Below are positions 32,271-43,424 of a stretch of DNA of 64,000 nucleotides, piece after piece. The stretch is taken from the NCBI GenBank assembly GCA_030620095.1, contig JAUTXW010000205.1, positions 1,426,001 through 1,490,000 of the forward strand, given 5' to 3'. The translations under genes and the position numbers were made by a program. The DNA is from Kuschelorhynchus macadamiae. Its lineage: Eukaryota > Arthropoda > Insecta > Coleoptera > Curculionidae. Below the pieces are notes generated by a model, which was given only the letters and a program-made list of their open reading frames with translations, did not search any database and was not told the origin of the DNA. How positions within the stretch are numbered: position 1 is the stretch's first letter; the number at the start of each line of letters is the position of its first letter.

Positions 32271-32835
32271 TTTATCTCGATAACATTTTAACCTGCTGTA
32301 TCTCCTTTACTTTTAAAGTTAGACACATGACCCAAAAAACAAATTGTAGGGTTGATTAACAATTTTTTTCTAGTAATTCAAAAATAACAAAAGACTACCA
32401 ATTTTACATAATATTACCACAAGTCATATTTTTTGTAAATGGGACACCGTCTACATTATGTGTCGCTCAAATGGGTTTCTTCTTGAAGATTAAAAATATG
32501 TCTGGTGTTATAACTTTATCTTCAAAGACATTTGAGAAAAATCCTGCCATAAGAGGCAACGTATTCTTATCGACTTCCCTATGTAATAGAGCGTTTTCCG
32601 TCTCTCGCTAACACACTGCTTCTTAGACAGCCATTTGAGGGACATACATGGTGTTCAATTAAAAAAAATAAAACTTATGGTGATAAAATTGATAGCATTT
32701 TGGATTTTGAATGATTACAAAAAAGAATTGTTAAGCAACGCTAGTTTTTTTTTGGTTCATATAACTAATTTAACTTTAAAACCAAAGGAGATATGGCAGG
32801 TTAAAATGTTATGAAGACAAATTGCTCGCACTGTA
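32270..32835. mobile_element. Foldback element with ~205-bp arms
   Basis: 32270-32475 is a diverged inverted copy of 32625-32835: ACATTTTAACCTGCTGTATC pairs with GATATGGCAGGTTAAAATGT, and CTCAAATGGGT pairs with CATTTGAGGGACATAC. The loop (32476-32620) is unrelated. It is non-coding and consistent with a non-autonomous inverted-repeat transposon. Confidence 0.7.
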
Positions 32836-33146
32836 CATAATAATGTTTGCCTAAGTCATTACAAAAAACTCGTAGCTACTACATACCTAAACGTTCCCCA
32901 AACTTTTTGGTTAGCCATAGCCAATCATCAACACCAAGAGCCCGTGGGTGGTTTAACCGGTTGCCAGTTGTGATGCCACATTCCCCTTAACATACCTCCT
33001 ATCTGTGTCAAAATTTGTATACTTACGTTGAACAGCATGTCAATAAACTGGGACCTCTCTGTCGTATCGGAAGTGTCTCTTTTCCATCTCATACCGTCTT
33101 CTGAGAGTTGATGAGTATTTCTAAATGTTTCCTGTAAGTAAATAAT

Positions 33147-33480
33147 TTGTTCAGTCTATTTCAGATGTACGAAAATAAAAATATTCTGTGGCCAAAATGT
33201 ATCCAAGAATATAGATGCGGTACGTACAACGAGCTACTCTGTGGTCGTCAGTATCGACACTTGGGTTTGAAAAGGTGGAGGAACTACGTGTTTGCAGATG
33301 AAACAAAATTAAATCTGTATCGTTCAGATGGCAGGTTTATGGGATAGAGAGGGTAAGGGAACGATGCCATGTGAGGAATAAAATATAAACGTACAGGTCT
33401 TTGGAGAAACAAAAAATAGGGACAGATGCGTCATATTAGTTATAATCCCTTTCGCACAACATTCGGGGCTACATTTTATT
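33147..33480 (+). pseudogene. Tc1-like transposase fragment, central part
   Basis: RWRNYVFADETKLNLYRSDG carries the first catalytic Asp in the Tc1 motif W..V.F.DE....L..SDGR. After a frameshift, VWDREG and INVQVFGETKNRDRCVILVI continue in Tc1 order. The match ends near 33480. A C-terminal Tc1 piece on the same strand occurs at 35310, with a LINE in between. Confidence 0.6.
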
Positions 33481-33699
33481 AGATATGACAAATCTGAATC
33501 ACCTTAATGATTCAATTCGTATGAATTGACTCACTCCAAGGATTCGTTCAATTCGATATGTTCGAATGAACTGTTGTTTTGATAGTTTTGCGCGATGCGG
33601 CCAAACTGTAGATGTCTAGATGCCAAACGGTTGAGCTGATGAGTTGATTTGGTCGAATGAATAGCACTATAGCACTTACTTTTATTATCACCAAAGTTA

Positions 33700-34570
33700 T
33701 CGAAGAAGCAGTTTACAACAGAGTAGACATTTTTTTAAATAAATAAAATATCTTGTCACCTTCTCAATATGGATTTAGAAGGGAGCTATCTACTGAGAGT
33801 GCTCTCAATAATATTTTGAGTGAAATTTATAAGCAACGCAATGAGGGAAATAGTTGTGATGTGATAATATGTGACCTCTCTAAAGCATTTGATATGATTG
33901 ATCATGAAATACTGTTAAATAAACTTTCAAATTACGGCATAAGGGGCAACATGTACTCATGGTTAAAAATGTCATGCAGGCATATTTTCAAGAGTACTAG
34001 AATTATGACATTTCCATCGTGCTACATTTTTAAAATTTTAATTTCCGTGCATAAAGAAAAGAGAAAATTCAGATCTGCCTCCGATTTTCACTCATATATT
34101 GTTAGAAACGATCTACTTAGGCCTCTGTTTCCCAGTTCGTCTAAATTTCAGAATAGTTCTCTATATCAGGGTATGTCGATGTACAATCTACTACCGATAG
34201 AAACAAAAACTTTAAATGTAAAAAAATTCAAAAAAAAAGGATGAAAAGGATATTGACCGAATATATATTTTACACTGTGCAGAAATTTAAGGACTACCTT
34301 AGATATTAATAAATAAAAATAACCATTTTTTTCTTCTTTATTACTTTTTAAACTTTGTTTCCTTGTCCTATATTTCTTAATTTATATACACTTATATGTT
34401 ATTCTGATGTATTCTAATTTTATTATCAGTATTTTTAGTTATTTACGTAATTTTTAAAATACATTTTTACTATATACATATTATGTATATTATCTTAAGT
34501 AGGTTATGTCTAAAGCTGTACTCTGCCAAAAATTGACATTAAAAAACTCTGACTTTGACTTTGATTTGAC
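33700..34570 (+). mobile_element. Non-LTR retrotransposon deletion derivative
   Basis: The reading frame at 33753-34244 opens with SPSQYGFRRELSTESALNNI and IICDLSKAFDMIDHEILLNK, which is reverse transcriptase motif A with its catalytic Asp, as in Jockey/CR1-type LINEs. After SWLKMSCRH it jumps directly to a C-terminal segment (TFPSCYIFKILISV, SLYQGMSMYNLLPIETKTLN) that normally lies several hundred residues later. The catalytic YADD part is therefore deleted. The 3' end, near 34530-34565, is a short repeat of GACTTTGACTTTGATTTGAC, like the simple-repeat tails of some LINEs. Confidence 0.75.
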
Positions 34571-34755
34571 TTCGTTTTTGATTGTTTCAAATCGATGGTT
34601 GTCTTAATTAAGATCTCCCTGGATACAAGCCTGACCGATGAGGGTAAAGGCCCAGAAATCGATCGCAGGAGGGGTATTCTGTGACACAATCGAAAGCAAC
34701 GTGACAATGTCTTCTCGTAGGCCGATTACGTGCAAAAATTATATTTTTGCTTTGC

Positions 34756-34758
<3 letters not shown>

Positions 34759-34822
<64 letters not shown>
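34759..34822. repeat. (TA)n microsatellite
   Basis: About 30 uninterrupted TA units starting after CATG. Confidence 0.95.
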
Positions 34823-34823
<1 letters not shown>

Positions 34824-35309
34824 AAATTTTGGATAATAATAAATTCCTATTATTTGGATACATTAAGTAACCGTTTACCGTGCGTACATCACTTTTTAGA
34901 TTTAGAAGGTTACTTTGCTTGAATGAAATGACCTTTAATATGTGATACAATTACATCTAAAATTTTAGATGTGAAGTTCTTGCCCACTAGTATATTGAAG
35001 TAGTGAGGTTGATAATATACGGAAAAAGGGTTCCTCTTTTACAAAAAAATTGTTGTGGCTATAAATAAAAAAATCTGATTTTTTCGTTTTCATTGGCAGA
35101 GGAAATATTTACCCAAATTAATAAATACCATCTTTTGTTCTTTTTTAAATACAGTAAAAGTCCAATTCCGGGTAGATTTAATTAAATATCAAAACATAAT
35201 GTCATAATTAACTTACTTTAAGGGTCATTTAACTCCGACGTAAACTGTCGGTGCTAGACCGTATCGGGAAGCAATTGTAAATACATGTCAACGAAATTTT
35301 TATATTAAT

Positions 35310-35520
35310 CTATTAGAGTGGCCCCCAAAACCTCCAGATGATGATCTTATTGAAAACGAATGGAGCCAATTAAAGCTGCAGTTGAGCCAAGAATATTCAA
35401 GAATGATACATAGAAAAAGTAATAGAATTACAAAAGTATTTATAAATAACTTGTTTTTCTCCATGCCACGGAGATTATATAAAAAAGAGGCGGACCTACC
35501 AAGTATTAGTTATTGTTATG
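35310..35520 (+). pseudogene. Tc1-like transposase C-terminal fragment
   Basis: The frame reads EWPPKPPDDDLIENEWSQLK followed by FINNLFFSMPRRLYKKE. This matches the Tc1 ending DWP.QSPDLNPIENLW..L with the third catalytic position (E of IEN) and the C-terminal SMPRR motif. SPDLNP has decayed to PPDDDL. It plausibly belongs to the same element as the fragment at 33147-33480. Confidence 0.65.
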
Positions 35521-36425
35521 TATACAAAATTGGGATATTCCTACTTTATAATTCTAAATAAATGTATGTTTGCGTTTGAGGATTGCAAAGCTTAAATCTT
35601 ATAAATTTATTAGAATGAATATTTTTTTTACCATACTTTCTAATTTACAATTTCGCAGATTTTTTAAATTTTTCCACCAAGAAATAGTTCATGTCAAAGT
35701 GGAGGTTGATATGATGTTTTTAATGTTTTTATGTTATTTCCGAACGTATAAGATATGGTAAAAAAGGATATCTTAGGTAACAAGTTATCTTTATTAACAA
35801 ATTATAAATCAATAAAAACCTGGATAAAAATCTAATTCAAAAATTGTTGGAACTATTAACCATCAACTACTTGTGTGTCTCTATGAATTCCTGTTAAACG
35901 TTCGTAACAAACGCAACTAGAATTCGAGGTATTTCTTTTCTTATACGTTGGTTTAAGGCATATAGGGGCATCCCAAATTCGACCCTCCACCGGCTCCAAT
36001 CCGGCCCATGAGAAATTCAGAAATTTCAGATAACGCACAAAAAATTAAAGTTTTAGCACACATAGTTAATTTGAAATTACTGTCAACTAACCTAAAACTG
36101 TATTATTCAGATCATAAGGATTAAAATCGATAAATCATTTTATTAAGCATACGCAGTGGAACACCACAGATCGAGTCAAAAATATGCGTTAAAAAGAGAC
36201 AAACAGATAAACTTTGGCAAGCCGCCCGATAACCTTGAAGCACTCCGAGCGATGCGCTATGAATAACAGTAGGCTGTGAGCGCTCGCATCGAGTATTCGC
36301 ATACGATCGAGACTCTCGGTTCGAGAGTATTCTAGTTGCTTATTGTGTCAACTCATTACTTCTTAAGAACTGATAAGAAAAGACGCGGGAAATATTTAAG
36401 CAAATTCAGCTCAGAAGAAAAAAAT
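35521..36425. other. Non-coding stretch
   Basis: No gene recognised. CAGTGGAACACCAC near 36145 is hAT-end-like but does not match the right end of the hAT relic that follows. Confidence 0.35.
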
Positions 36426-36428
36426 TTA

Positions 36429-38281
36429 TCAAGACGTCTGGTTTAAAAAAGCGGAAAGTGGACACAGAATGTGGTCAATTCCAAAAGAAATGGAGTGATG
36501 ATTACTTTTTTATCACACACAGTGGTAAACCTATGTGTTTGTTGTGCAATCAAACAATTTCTGTTTTTGCGTTATACCAGCAAGCATTTCGCTCAATATA
36601 ATTTACTTACGGGCCAGTTAAGAAAGGATAAAATTAAAACACTCATTACCGATTTAGGGAAACAGCAACAAAGGTTCTATTCTCAAAGAACAAATCTAGA
36701 CAGTGTTGCTCAACCTAGTTTTATAGTTAGTTCCAAAATAGCGAAAACATCGAAGTCACTTTCTGAGGGAGAGTTTGTTAAAGAGTACCTAGTAGATGTT
36801 CCAAAACTCTTATGCCCAGAAAAGAAGAAAAAGTTTGAGAAAGTGAGCTTATCGCGACGTACTGTTGTTCGGCGTATAGATATGACGGCTAGCGATATAA
36901 AAAAAAATATTGACTGATAAATTGACTGGTTTTCAAGCATTTTCGATTGCTTTGGTTGAGAGTACCGATTTATCTGACACAACTCAGCTATTTTTATACG
37001 AGGTTTGATGAAGAATTTGTAGTGACAGAGGAATTACTGGCTTTACGACCACTACAAGGAACCACTACTAGAAAAGATAATTTTTGCTGAGGTGCAATGT
37101 ACTTTTGAGCAATATGGTTTGCAGTGGCGTAAATTAGTTGGAGTGTGCACAATGGTCGGTTCACGAAATTCTGAAGGAATGAACAACCTCTATGAATATG
37201 CAAGAATGTGATTGAACAATTCTGCATTGCATTATTTACCAACAAAACTTGTGCTCTATGTCCATTCGACTGAAAAACGTTATGGATGTAATAGTAAGTA
37301 CCAACAATTTCATTAGACCCCGCGGTCTTAACCATCGCCAGTTTAAAGCATTTTTGGATAAACTCTCTTCAGACCACAATGATGTGACATACTATTGCGA
37401 AGTAAGGTGACCACAAAGGTGAAATGCTAAAAAGATTTTATGACCTTAGGAAAGAAATAGTTGATTTTATGGAAATGAAAGAGAAAACAAATTCGTGTTC
37501 CAACATGGCTTTCTGACTTGTCATTCTTGGTAGACATCTTAGGACTCTTAAACGACCTGAACTTGAAGCTTCAAAAACAGGGACAATTGGTAAATCAGCT
37601 GTACAGTCATCTTAAAGCTTTTCAAAACAAAATTCGCTTGTGGAAAACACAAATGAGATGTAAAAACGGTTTTCATTTTTTTACATTATCCAGTCACGAA
37701 AACATTGAATACGGTGCTATGCTATCAGAGCCATTCACTGATCGGTTTTCCGATTTTAAAAATATGGATAGCACTTTCAATATATTTGGAAATCCTTGTA
37801 AGTGTAATGTGGAAGATGCTCCGCTTCAAAAAGACTCATATTTGAAGTCTAAAATTGATAATATGGCACAAAGCGAATTTTACAGAAAGAAAAGAATCCA
37901 CACCTGAGAGTTTTCGCACGAAAAATAATTTGTACATTCGGTAGCGCGTGTGAGCAGTTTTTTTCATTCATAAAAATTATTAAAAATAAACATCGTACTC
38001 GACTTACAGATGTTAATTAAGAAAACACTTTGCCCCTATGTACTAGTGCTGTTGACCCCAATATTGATCATTTTGTTTCTCAGCTTCAAACTCAAGTCTC
38101 TCAAAAATTTTCTTTTGATTTTTCTATCCGTTTTTGTTAATTTGCTTTTTATATGTTTGATTATGCTATTATAATAAACAAATAAAAAAATGTGTGAATT
38201 TTTATCGCTTTTTTATTCACTACTATCTACGGCCCGAGACCTGATTAAGTCCGTCCGTTAAGCAAAGGTTGCCCATACCTG
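36429..38281 (+). pseudogene. hAT transposase relic, GTF2IRD2/ZBED-like branch
   Basis: Starts KRKVDTECGQFQKKWSDDYF with a BED-type zinc finger, PMCLLCNQTISVF (Cys pair) and, after a frameshift, RHFAQYN. It continues YNLLTGQLRKDKIKTLITDL, SLSEGEFVKEYLVDVPKLLC, LSRRTVVRRIDMTASDIKKN, FQAFSIALVESTDLSDTTQL, FIRPRGLNHRQFKAFLDKLS and SFLVDILGLLNDLNLKLQKQ. The N-terminal frame runs 148 codons (36471-36917) and a later one 129 (37518-37907); the middle has several stops and shifts. The right end, GGTTGCCCATACCTG (to 38281), looks like a hAT terminal repeat (CAGGTATGGGCAACC inverted). No matching left end was seen. Catalytic integrity is lost. Confidence 0.8.
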
Positions 38282-38490
38282 GGGTCAAATCTGGTGACCT
38301 TGGAGGTCATTCAATTTTATCACGTCCTCCAGTCCCCCTGTTAGGAAATATTTCATTGAGATATTGCCGCGTAATGAGGTTTATGGGAAACTACCAATTT
38401 TAACACATTTCCAATACATTATAAGCGCTGCCATCTTCAAACGAGTTGACGGAATTACACGAAGTTGGGTGGACGTACTTAGGGTGAACA
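38282..38490 (-). pseudogene. DUF4817-type transposase fragment cut by the hAT end
   Basis: On the minus strand, ITRQYLNEIFPNRGTGGRDK then IE.PPRSPDLTP (the Trp of WPPRSPDLTP is now TGA) matches the segment between the second and third catalytic residues. It stops exactly at 38282, where the hAT right end begins, so the hAT element inserted here. Upstream (38400-38490) the sequence switches to something like a terminal repeat (TATGTTCACCCTAAG), implying an internal deletion. Confidence 0.65.
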
Positions 38491-38499
38491 TACCTTTCA

Positions 38500-38744
38500 A
38501 AAGAGGCATCACATAGCTCTATTGCCATTTGAAAAAATGCAGACATATTAATTATTATGTCATCACACTCATCGAATTGACAAATGTCAACATAGAAACA
38601 AATGAGTGTTTTTTTTTGAACTGTAAACTTTTATATTTAGACATACCACGATGGTCTAAGTATAATGTACCAGTGGTTGCCTTAGTGACTTCCGGCCCCT
38701 TAGTTCAATGCATTTGCTCTTCACGGTTCCTTTGCATACTACCT
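38500..38744 (-). repeat. Probable body of the 5S-derived repeat, unplaced
   Basis: This stretch lies 3' of the 5S-like sequence on the minus strand. It has no coding motif. If the 5S-like sequence is a SINE head, this would be its body; the boundary cannot be set from one copy. Confidence 0.25.
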
Positions 38745-38866
38745 GTTGTTAGTAGCCCACAATGCTGCATGGTCTTCCCCGGGTGATCACCCATTAAAGA
38801 ACTAGTCGCGCGCGGTGCTGCTTCACATTAATTATCGTCCGTGATCGGACCAGCACGAGTCAAAGC
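38745..38866 (-). ncRNA. 5S rRNA-derived sequence (pseudogene or SINE head)
   Basis: The minus strand carries the hallmark internal parts of 5S rRNA in order: GGTCCGATCAC (5S: CGTCCGATCACC), then AATTAATGTGAAGCAGC and ACCGCGCGCGACTAGTTCTT (5S: AAGCA.CGTCGGGC.CGGTTAGTACTT, box A and intermediate element), then AATGGGTGATCACCCGGGGA (box C; 5S: GATGGGTGACCGCCTGGGAA) and a degraded GTTGGC-like end. A small insertion near box A and many substitutions rule out a working 5S gene. The preserved promoter boxes fit a 5S-headed SINE (SINE3 type) or a lone pseudogene. Confidence 0.65.
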
Positions 38867-39100
38867 CTAATATTTTAGGTAACTATGGTAAACTCTGGAC
38901 CTAACGATAATAATATAAGAAGCCTAACCAAACCTCAGTTTATTCAATGGAGCAACCTTGTTGTAACTAATGTACTAACTACATTTCCTACAATATGGGA
39001 GATATAAAAACAGAAATCTGCAAAGTGATTGGACACTTCCAAGTGTAAGTCAATAAGTAATTTTGAAATATTATTTTCACTAGTAGGGAGTGTCACTTAC

Positions 39101-39226
39101 TGCTTGATATTCAATAGCTCCAGCACTTTTTGGCGTATCCATTATCCCTGCTATTTGTAGGGCTTGGGCAGTTATAACAGTAGCCAACAGAAGCCATACA
39201 GCTTTGTCTAGAAGGTACACGATTAT
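39101..39226 (-). CDS. Possible internal exon of a host gene (42 codons, hydrophobic leader-like)
   Basis: Read on the minus strand, a U-rich acceptor TTATTATTTTTTCAG (39241-39227) precedes a 126-nt open segment that ends at a consensus donor, GCA|GTAAGTGACA (39100 downward). In phase 0 it encodes IIVYLLDKAVWLLLATVITA then QALQIAGIMDTPKSAGAIEY and QA. The hydrophobic run followed by ITAQA resembles a signal peptide or membrane anchor whose Met lies in an upstream exon. No transposon family matches it and no neighbouring exon was recognised. It could be chance; the pairing of two good splice sites with an open phase-0 frame is the only evidence. Confidence 0.4.
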
Positions 39227-39409
39227 CTGAAAAAATAATAAGGTATTAACTTAATTCAGATACGAAATTCCGAAAAATAAATAGAACAGTAAGTTGCAAT
39301 ATATAATAAATTATAATGATAGAAAAGTAGAATCAAAAAATGAATCCATGGGGAATTCCACAGCTATAATTGCTCTTACACTTACCCATTGAAACTAAAT
39401 TAATAATAT

Positions 39410-39904
39410 TAATTATCGTGATATATAGGGTGGCCCAGCCGAGAGCGACTAAGTTTGGAGGGTAATAGTGCCTGAACGATGACAGTTGGAAAAGCGCGGT
39501 TAGGTTTGATCGACGTATGAGACCAATATTTGTTTTTCTTCTAAAAAGTGGCTCAAGATAATATCTATTTTAAAATTTCACAAATTTCTTTTATTTTAAA
39601 TGTAACTTCCTGTCTTATAGCCAAAAATGGCCCTAAAACAAACTTAATCACCTTATATTTTATTTATACACATTTAACCAATAGATTGAACTTGAAACAG
39701 TTACAAAACTAATGCTCAATTTCTTGTCCGTTTTGTTGAAAAAATCCAATATGACGGAACAGAATGTCATACTCGATTTTTGGGTAAAATTTTAAATAAA
39801 TTGACTTAAATAGTTTCCTTACTCTGATATTGGTTGTTTGTTTAATTTGTACAGTTTATCAATCTATATCACATGTAATTTTTGTGCAAAATTTTAAATC
39901 ATTT
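39410..39904. other. Mixed repeat-like non-coding stretch
   Basis: 39430 begins ATATAGGGTGGCCCAGCCGA, a transposon-end-like start without a partner. Near 39745 a single CCAATATGACGGAACAGAAT belongs to the CTTCCCTCGT-family unit. Confidence 0.35.
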
Positions 39905-40985
39905 GAATAAGAAATTCTTTTGCGCTGTGTGTTGAAAAATTGCGTTCTACTGATGAACGTGTGGTAGGTATTGTCAATACTCATTCACACAACTTCGGCA
40001 CTTCGGTGTAGGCATCTTCCAGCTCCTTGTCTTTTAAAAATTGCATTAGTTCCTTAGCGTTATTTTTTGCGCTAATGTCACCAGTTTCGTAAATCACTTT
40101 TAGTTCAGATCGCAGTAACACTCGGTCGAAGAACTGGCTATAATGAAGAAGAAGAGCTTTAAACGCATCTTCTGGAAAAGTTTTTCCTTTAAATGCATCA
40201 AAATTGCGGAGCTCGGGGAATTTAAAATCGTTTAAACTGTTAAATCTATAGTTTATTTGTGAATTTGATCGATTATTTCATAAAAGAGGCGTCTGTATGA
40301 TGTTTGAACATCTCCGGCCTTGTCTGTTCGAAGACGCTTGGCTTGTGGCTCTACATTTAACGTCATCGTTTTCTCCCAAAATAGTTCAAAGTCATCTCTT
40401 TTTTGGCTTAACATGGACTTAAAATCATCCACTTTTTTTAGGCAAAAAGCAATATCATTTGTTTTAGTTTGTAATATATTGAAAACATTGTTCGAGAATG
40501 GAAATATTTCTAAAAATATGTTCAACAAATAATTAAAATAAAAATCTCGTTTCAAACAGTCCAAAAACCCCCTCGAACTATTTATTGCTTCTGAGTCCTA
40601 CGTTTCATTATTTTCTATTATATTCTCAAATAGTTCAATCAGTGACTCACGATTTTCAGATTCAGATACTGTTAATACAAATCTTCCATTATAGTTCCAC
40701 CTGGTGGGAGCTACTTTGGGCAATCGTTTGTAGACAATGGAGTCCAAAGCTTGTGTACGTTTTGTTGACTTGGAAAAAAAAGCAGCCATGCCACTTGAAA
40801 TAAAATACTTTACACTCTTTAATGTGATTGATGGACTGGGATAAAACTAAATTTATTTTATGAGTAAAACAATAGACAAACACAGCACTTGGGAAAATTT
40901 CTCGAACTTTAGCTTGCAGGCCCCCTAATTGTTCTGCCATCACTGCAGCTCCATCATAGCTTTGAGCAACTAATTTTTTCTCTCC
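39905..40985 (-). pseudogene. hAT transposase relic, ZMYM1-like, 3' half
   Basis: From high to low coordinate: SYDGAAVMAEQLGGLQAKVR (second catalytic Asp region), CFTHKINLVLSQSINHIKEC, APTRWNYNGRFVLTVSES, NYLLNIFLEIFPFSNNVFNI, MTLNVEPQAKRLRTDK, SYRRLFYEIIDQI, and near 39960 VLTIPTTRSSVERNFST, the hAT dimerisation motif. Frameshifts and a few stops break it. It is the same family as the copy at 58567-61111 on the plus strand. The N-terminal half, including the first catalytic Asp, is absent; the break at 40986 abuts a CTTCCCTCGT-family repeat. Confidence 0.8.
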
Positions 40986-40986
40986 A

Positions 40987-42137
40987 AAATGGTGGACTAA
41001 TAAAATATTTAAAAATTCAGCCCAAAAGAACTGCTTAATAGATTGATTTCAAATTGTGTGTCATAACTAATTGTGGTATATGGGTCAACTAGTAAAATTG
41101 TGGTACTTATCCAAGATGGTCGAATAAAATGGGGGCCAAACAAAAAGTTGGAAATCTTAAAAAAAAAATCACCCCCTCAGGTTGTACATGTCTTCACATT
41201 TTAGCGTCCTTAGAAGCCAAAAAAATATGTTTTATCAATTCCGTCGGCCTGTCTGTCAGTTCGCGACAAAGGTTAAAAACTACTTACCCGATTGACTTTA
41301 AATTTTAATAAAAAATTAAGGGTCATATGCTAAAAATCCAATATGGCGAAACAAAATGGCGGCCTAGTGAATTTTATCTCAAGTTTTGGAAAAACATCAA
41401 GTATTATGTTGTAATTAACTGGTAAAATTTTGGTATGATTCCAAGATGGCGGATCAAAAGGAGGGCATAATAAAATATTAGAAATTCAGCCTGAAGACTA
41501 ATTAATGGATTGATTTCAAATTGTGTGCCATAACTAATTATAGTATAGGGATCAACTAGTAAAACCCTGTTACTAATTAAACATAGCGGCCAAATAAATT
41601 GCTTGTAATCGTGAAAGTTTTACATATCTTCACGTTTTAGCGTCCATAGATGCCAAAAAATATGTTTTAGTCAAAAATGAAGGGTCATATGGGGATGACT
41701 TGGTAATATTTTGGTAAAAATCCGATATGGCGGAACAATGTTAAAACATTATTACTAAAAAAACTAATTATCCAATTTGCCCCTAATTTTGCACAAAAAT
41801 CAAGTGTTACCTAGGAATGAACTGGTAATATTTTGATATGAATCCAAGATATTTAAAAAATCAGCCTGAAAATACTACTTACTGAATTAATTTCACTTTT
41901 CTTGTAAGAATTAAGTGTGATATAGAGATAAACTGGTAAAGTTGTGGTACGAATTTAATGGCGGCCAAACCGGTTAAATATAGGTAGAAATCCAATATCA
42001 AGGAACAAGATTGCGCCCAATAAAAATGTCTGAAAAGACAGTATATTAACACATATATACTGTGACTATGTACTGAACTAAATTGGGTCACACTTCACTA
42101 TTCCTGACAAATGGAAAAAAAATCATAACGAGGGAAG
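40987..42137 (+). repeat. CTTCCCTCGT-family repeat, long copy with intact right end
   Basis: Contains ATGGCGG/AACAAAATGGCGGCC-type units near 40990, 41110, 41341, 41445, 41725 and 41950, two internal CACGTTTTAGCGTCC-type starts (41200 and 41630), a CCGTCGGCCTGTCTGTCAGT run, and ends AACGAGGGAAG at 42127-42137, the inverse of the family's CTTCCCTCGT start. The copy appears to be a tandem of two partial elements. Non-coding. Confidence 0.75.
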
Positions 42138-42588
42138 TTCCGGGTAAAGGATTTACAGATTTGTTTAAACATTTTGATAGACCATTTTGTTTTACTATAT
42201 TGGATATTTATCAAAAGTTACCACCACATATGACATTTTTGACAAAAATTTGAAGATTTGAAGGGTAAGTAGTTTTTAGTTATGCCGCACAGTAGTCCCA
42301 GCAATATAAATTAGGCGGATAAAAATGTTTCCAACAACATTTCAGATGTCATTCTGAAAAAATGAAACTACAAGATATGTTTAGCACTAAAACATATCTA
42401 GATATTTGTTAAAAATTATTTTAGTCAAGTATTTATATCGTTAGATGAAGACAATCGCATTTTGATATAATTTTCAGAACAAACTATCATCACATAAGGC
42501 TTACTTTTTACATCGGTTTAATCTTATTTTTGAGAAAGTACGTAGGGACTGCAATAACTAAACATAGGTCTTTAAGGTAATAAACAGC

Positions 42589-42592
<4 letters not shown>

Positions 42593-42648
<56 letters not shown>
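42593..42648. repeat. (TA)n microsatellite
   Basis: About 28 TA units, uninterrupted, ending at TTGCAGGC. Confidence 0.95.
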
Positions 42649-42650
<2 letters not shown>

Positions 42651-42983
42651 CAGGCTTTGAGTTTTAGAACAATTTTAAATATCTTCCTAATTTTTTCTTA
42701 CTTTTTGGCATTTACCAAGAAAATACTCCTAAAAAGGGATTATTAGAGGTTTAAAATATACATTTTTTAACGTGTCGAACCTTCTTGCTAAGATCAATAC
42801 AAAAACCAACCAACCCGCGACCTCGGAACATAATGTCACTGTTGTAGCAGTGAGTCGCAATCAAAGTACAGGGTTTTTGGTTATAAATGCACCCCCCCTT
42901 TGTTTTTTTATAGTGTAGTTTTTAGATATACAGGGTGCTTCGTTTTTCAGGAAGCAACATCAACTTTGGTTTTTTAAATTGAC

Positions 42984-43385
42984 GCTCTGTACATTATCGA
43001 CTAGAATGATAGAGTTTTTTATCCCAATTCCAACGATATATGGTTTATTGATATTTGCTTTGGTGGTTCTTGAAATATTTCGATTTAAATTTTCGGTAAT
43101 TGGCAATGACGCTTGGACGATATTATTATTAATATATGTATTATTAATATTATTCTTATATCGGCTGAAAACATCCCGATTATAGGGTTATAAAGTTTGT
43201 TAATATTTTCTGTTAATAATATACAGAGTGTTTTATAAAAATAATATTAATAATATCGTCCAAACGTCATTGCCAACTACTGAAAATTTAAATCAAAATT
43301 TTAAAAAACTACCAAAGCAAATATCAATAAACCATATATCGTTGGAATGGGGATAAAAAACTCTATCATTCTAATCGACAATATT
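42984..43385. mobile_element. Foldback element with ~155-bp arms
   Basis: TAGAATGATAGAGTTTTTTA near 42990 pairs with TAAAAAACTCTATCATTCTA near 43356, and CAATGACGCTTGGACGATAT pairs with ATATCGTCCAAACGTCATTG. The spacer (about 43140-43225) includes ATACAGAGTGTTTTATAAA. The arms differ at few positions, so it is younger than most repeats here. Non-coding. Confidence 0.8.
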
Positions 43386-43424
43386 CAGGGCGTTTCATAT
43401 ATTTATTTCATTAGGAAAAAGTGA

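Noticed and set aside
34638..34922. 94-codon frame across a (TA)n tract
   Set aside because: The centre is translated microsatellite (repeated YI); no evidence of coding.
35856..36038. 60-codon minus frame considered as the missing continuation of the 38.3-kb transposase
   Set aside because: It lacks LDFFLWG-type residues and no left hAT end or target duplication connects it.
42979..43185. 68-codon frame with hydrophobic character
   Set aside because: It lies within the arm and spacer of a foldback element and is low-complexity; not a membrane protein gene.
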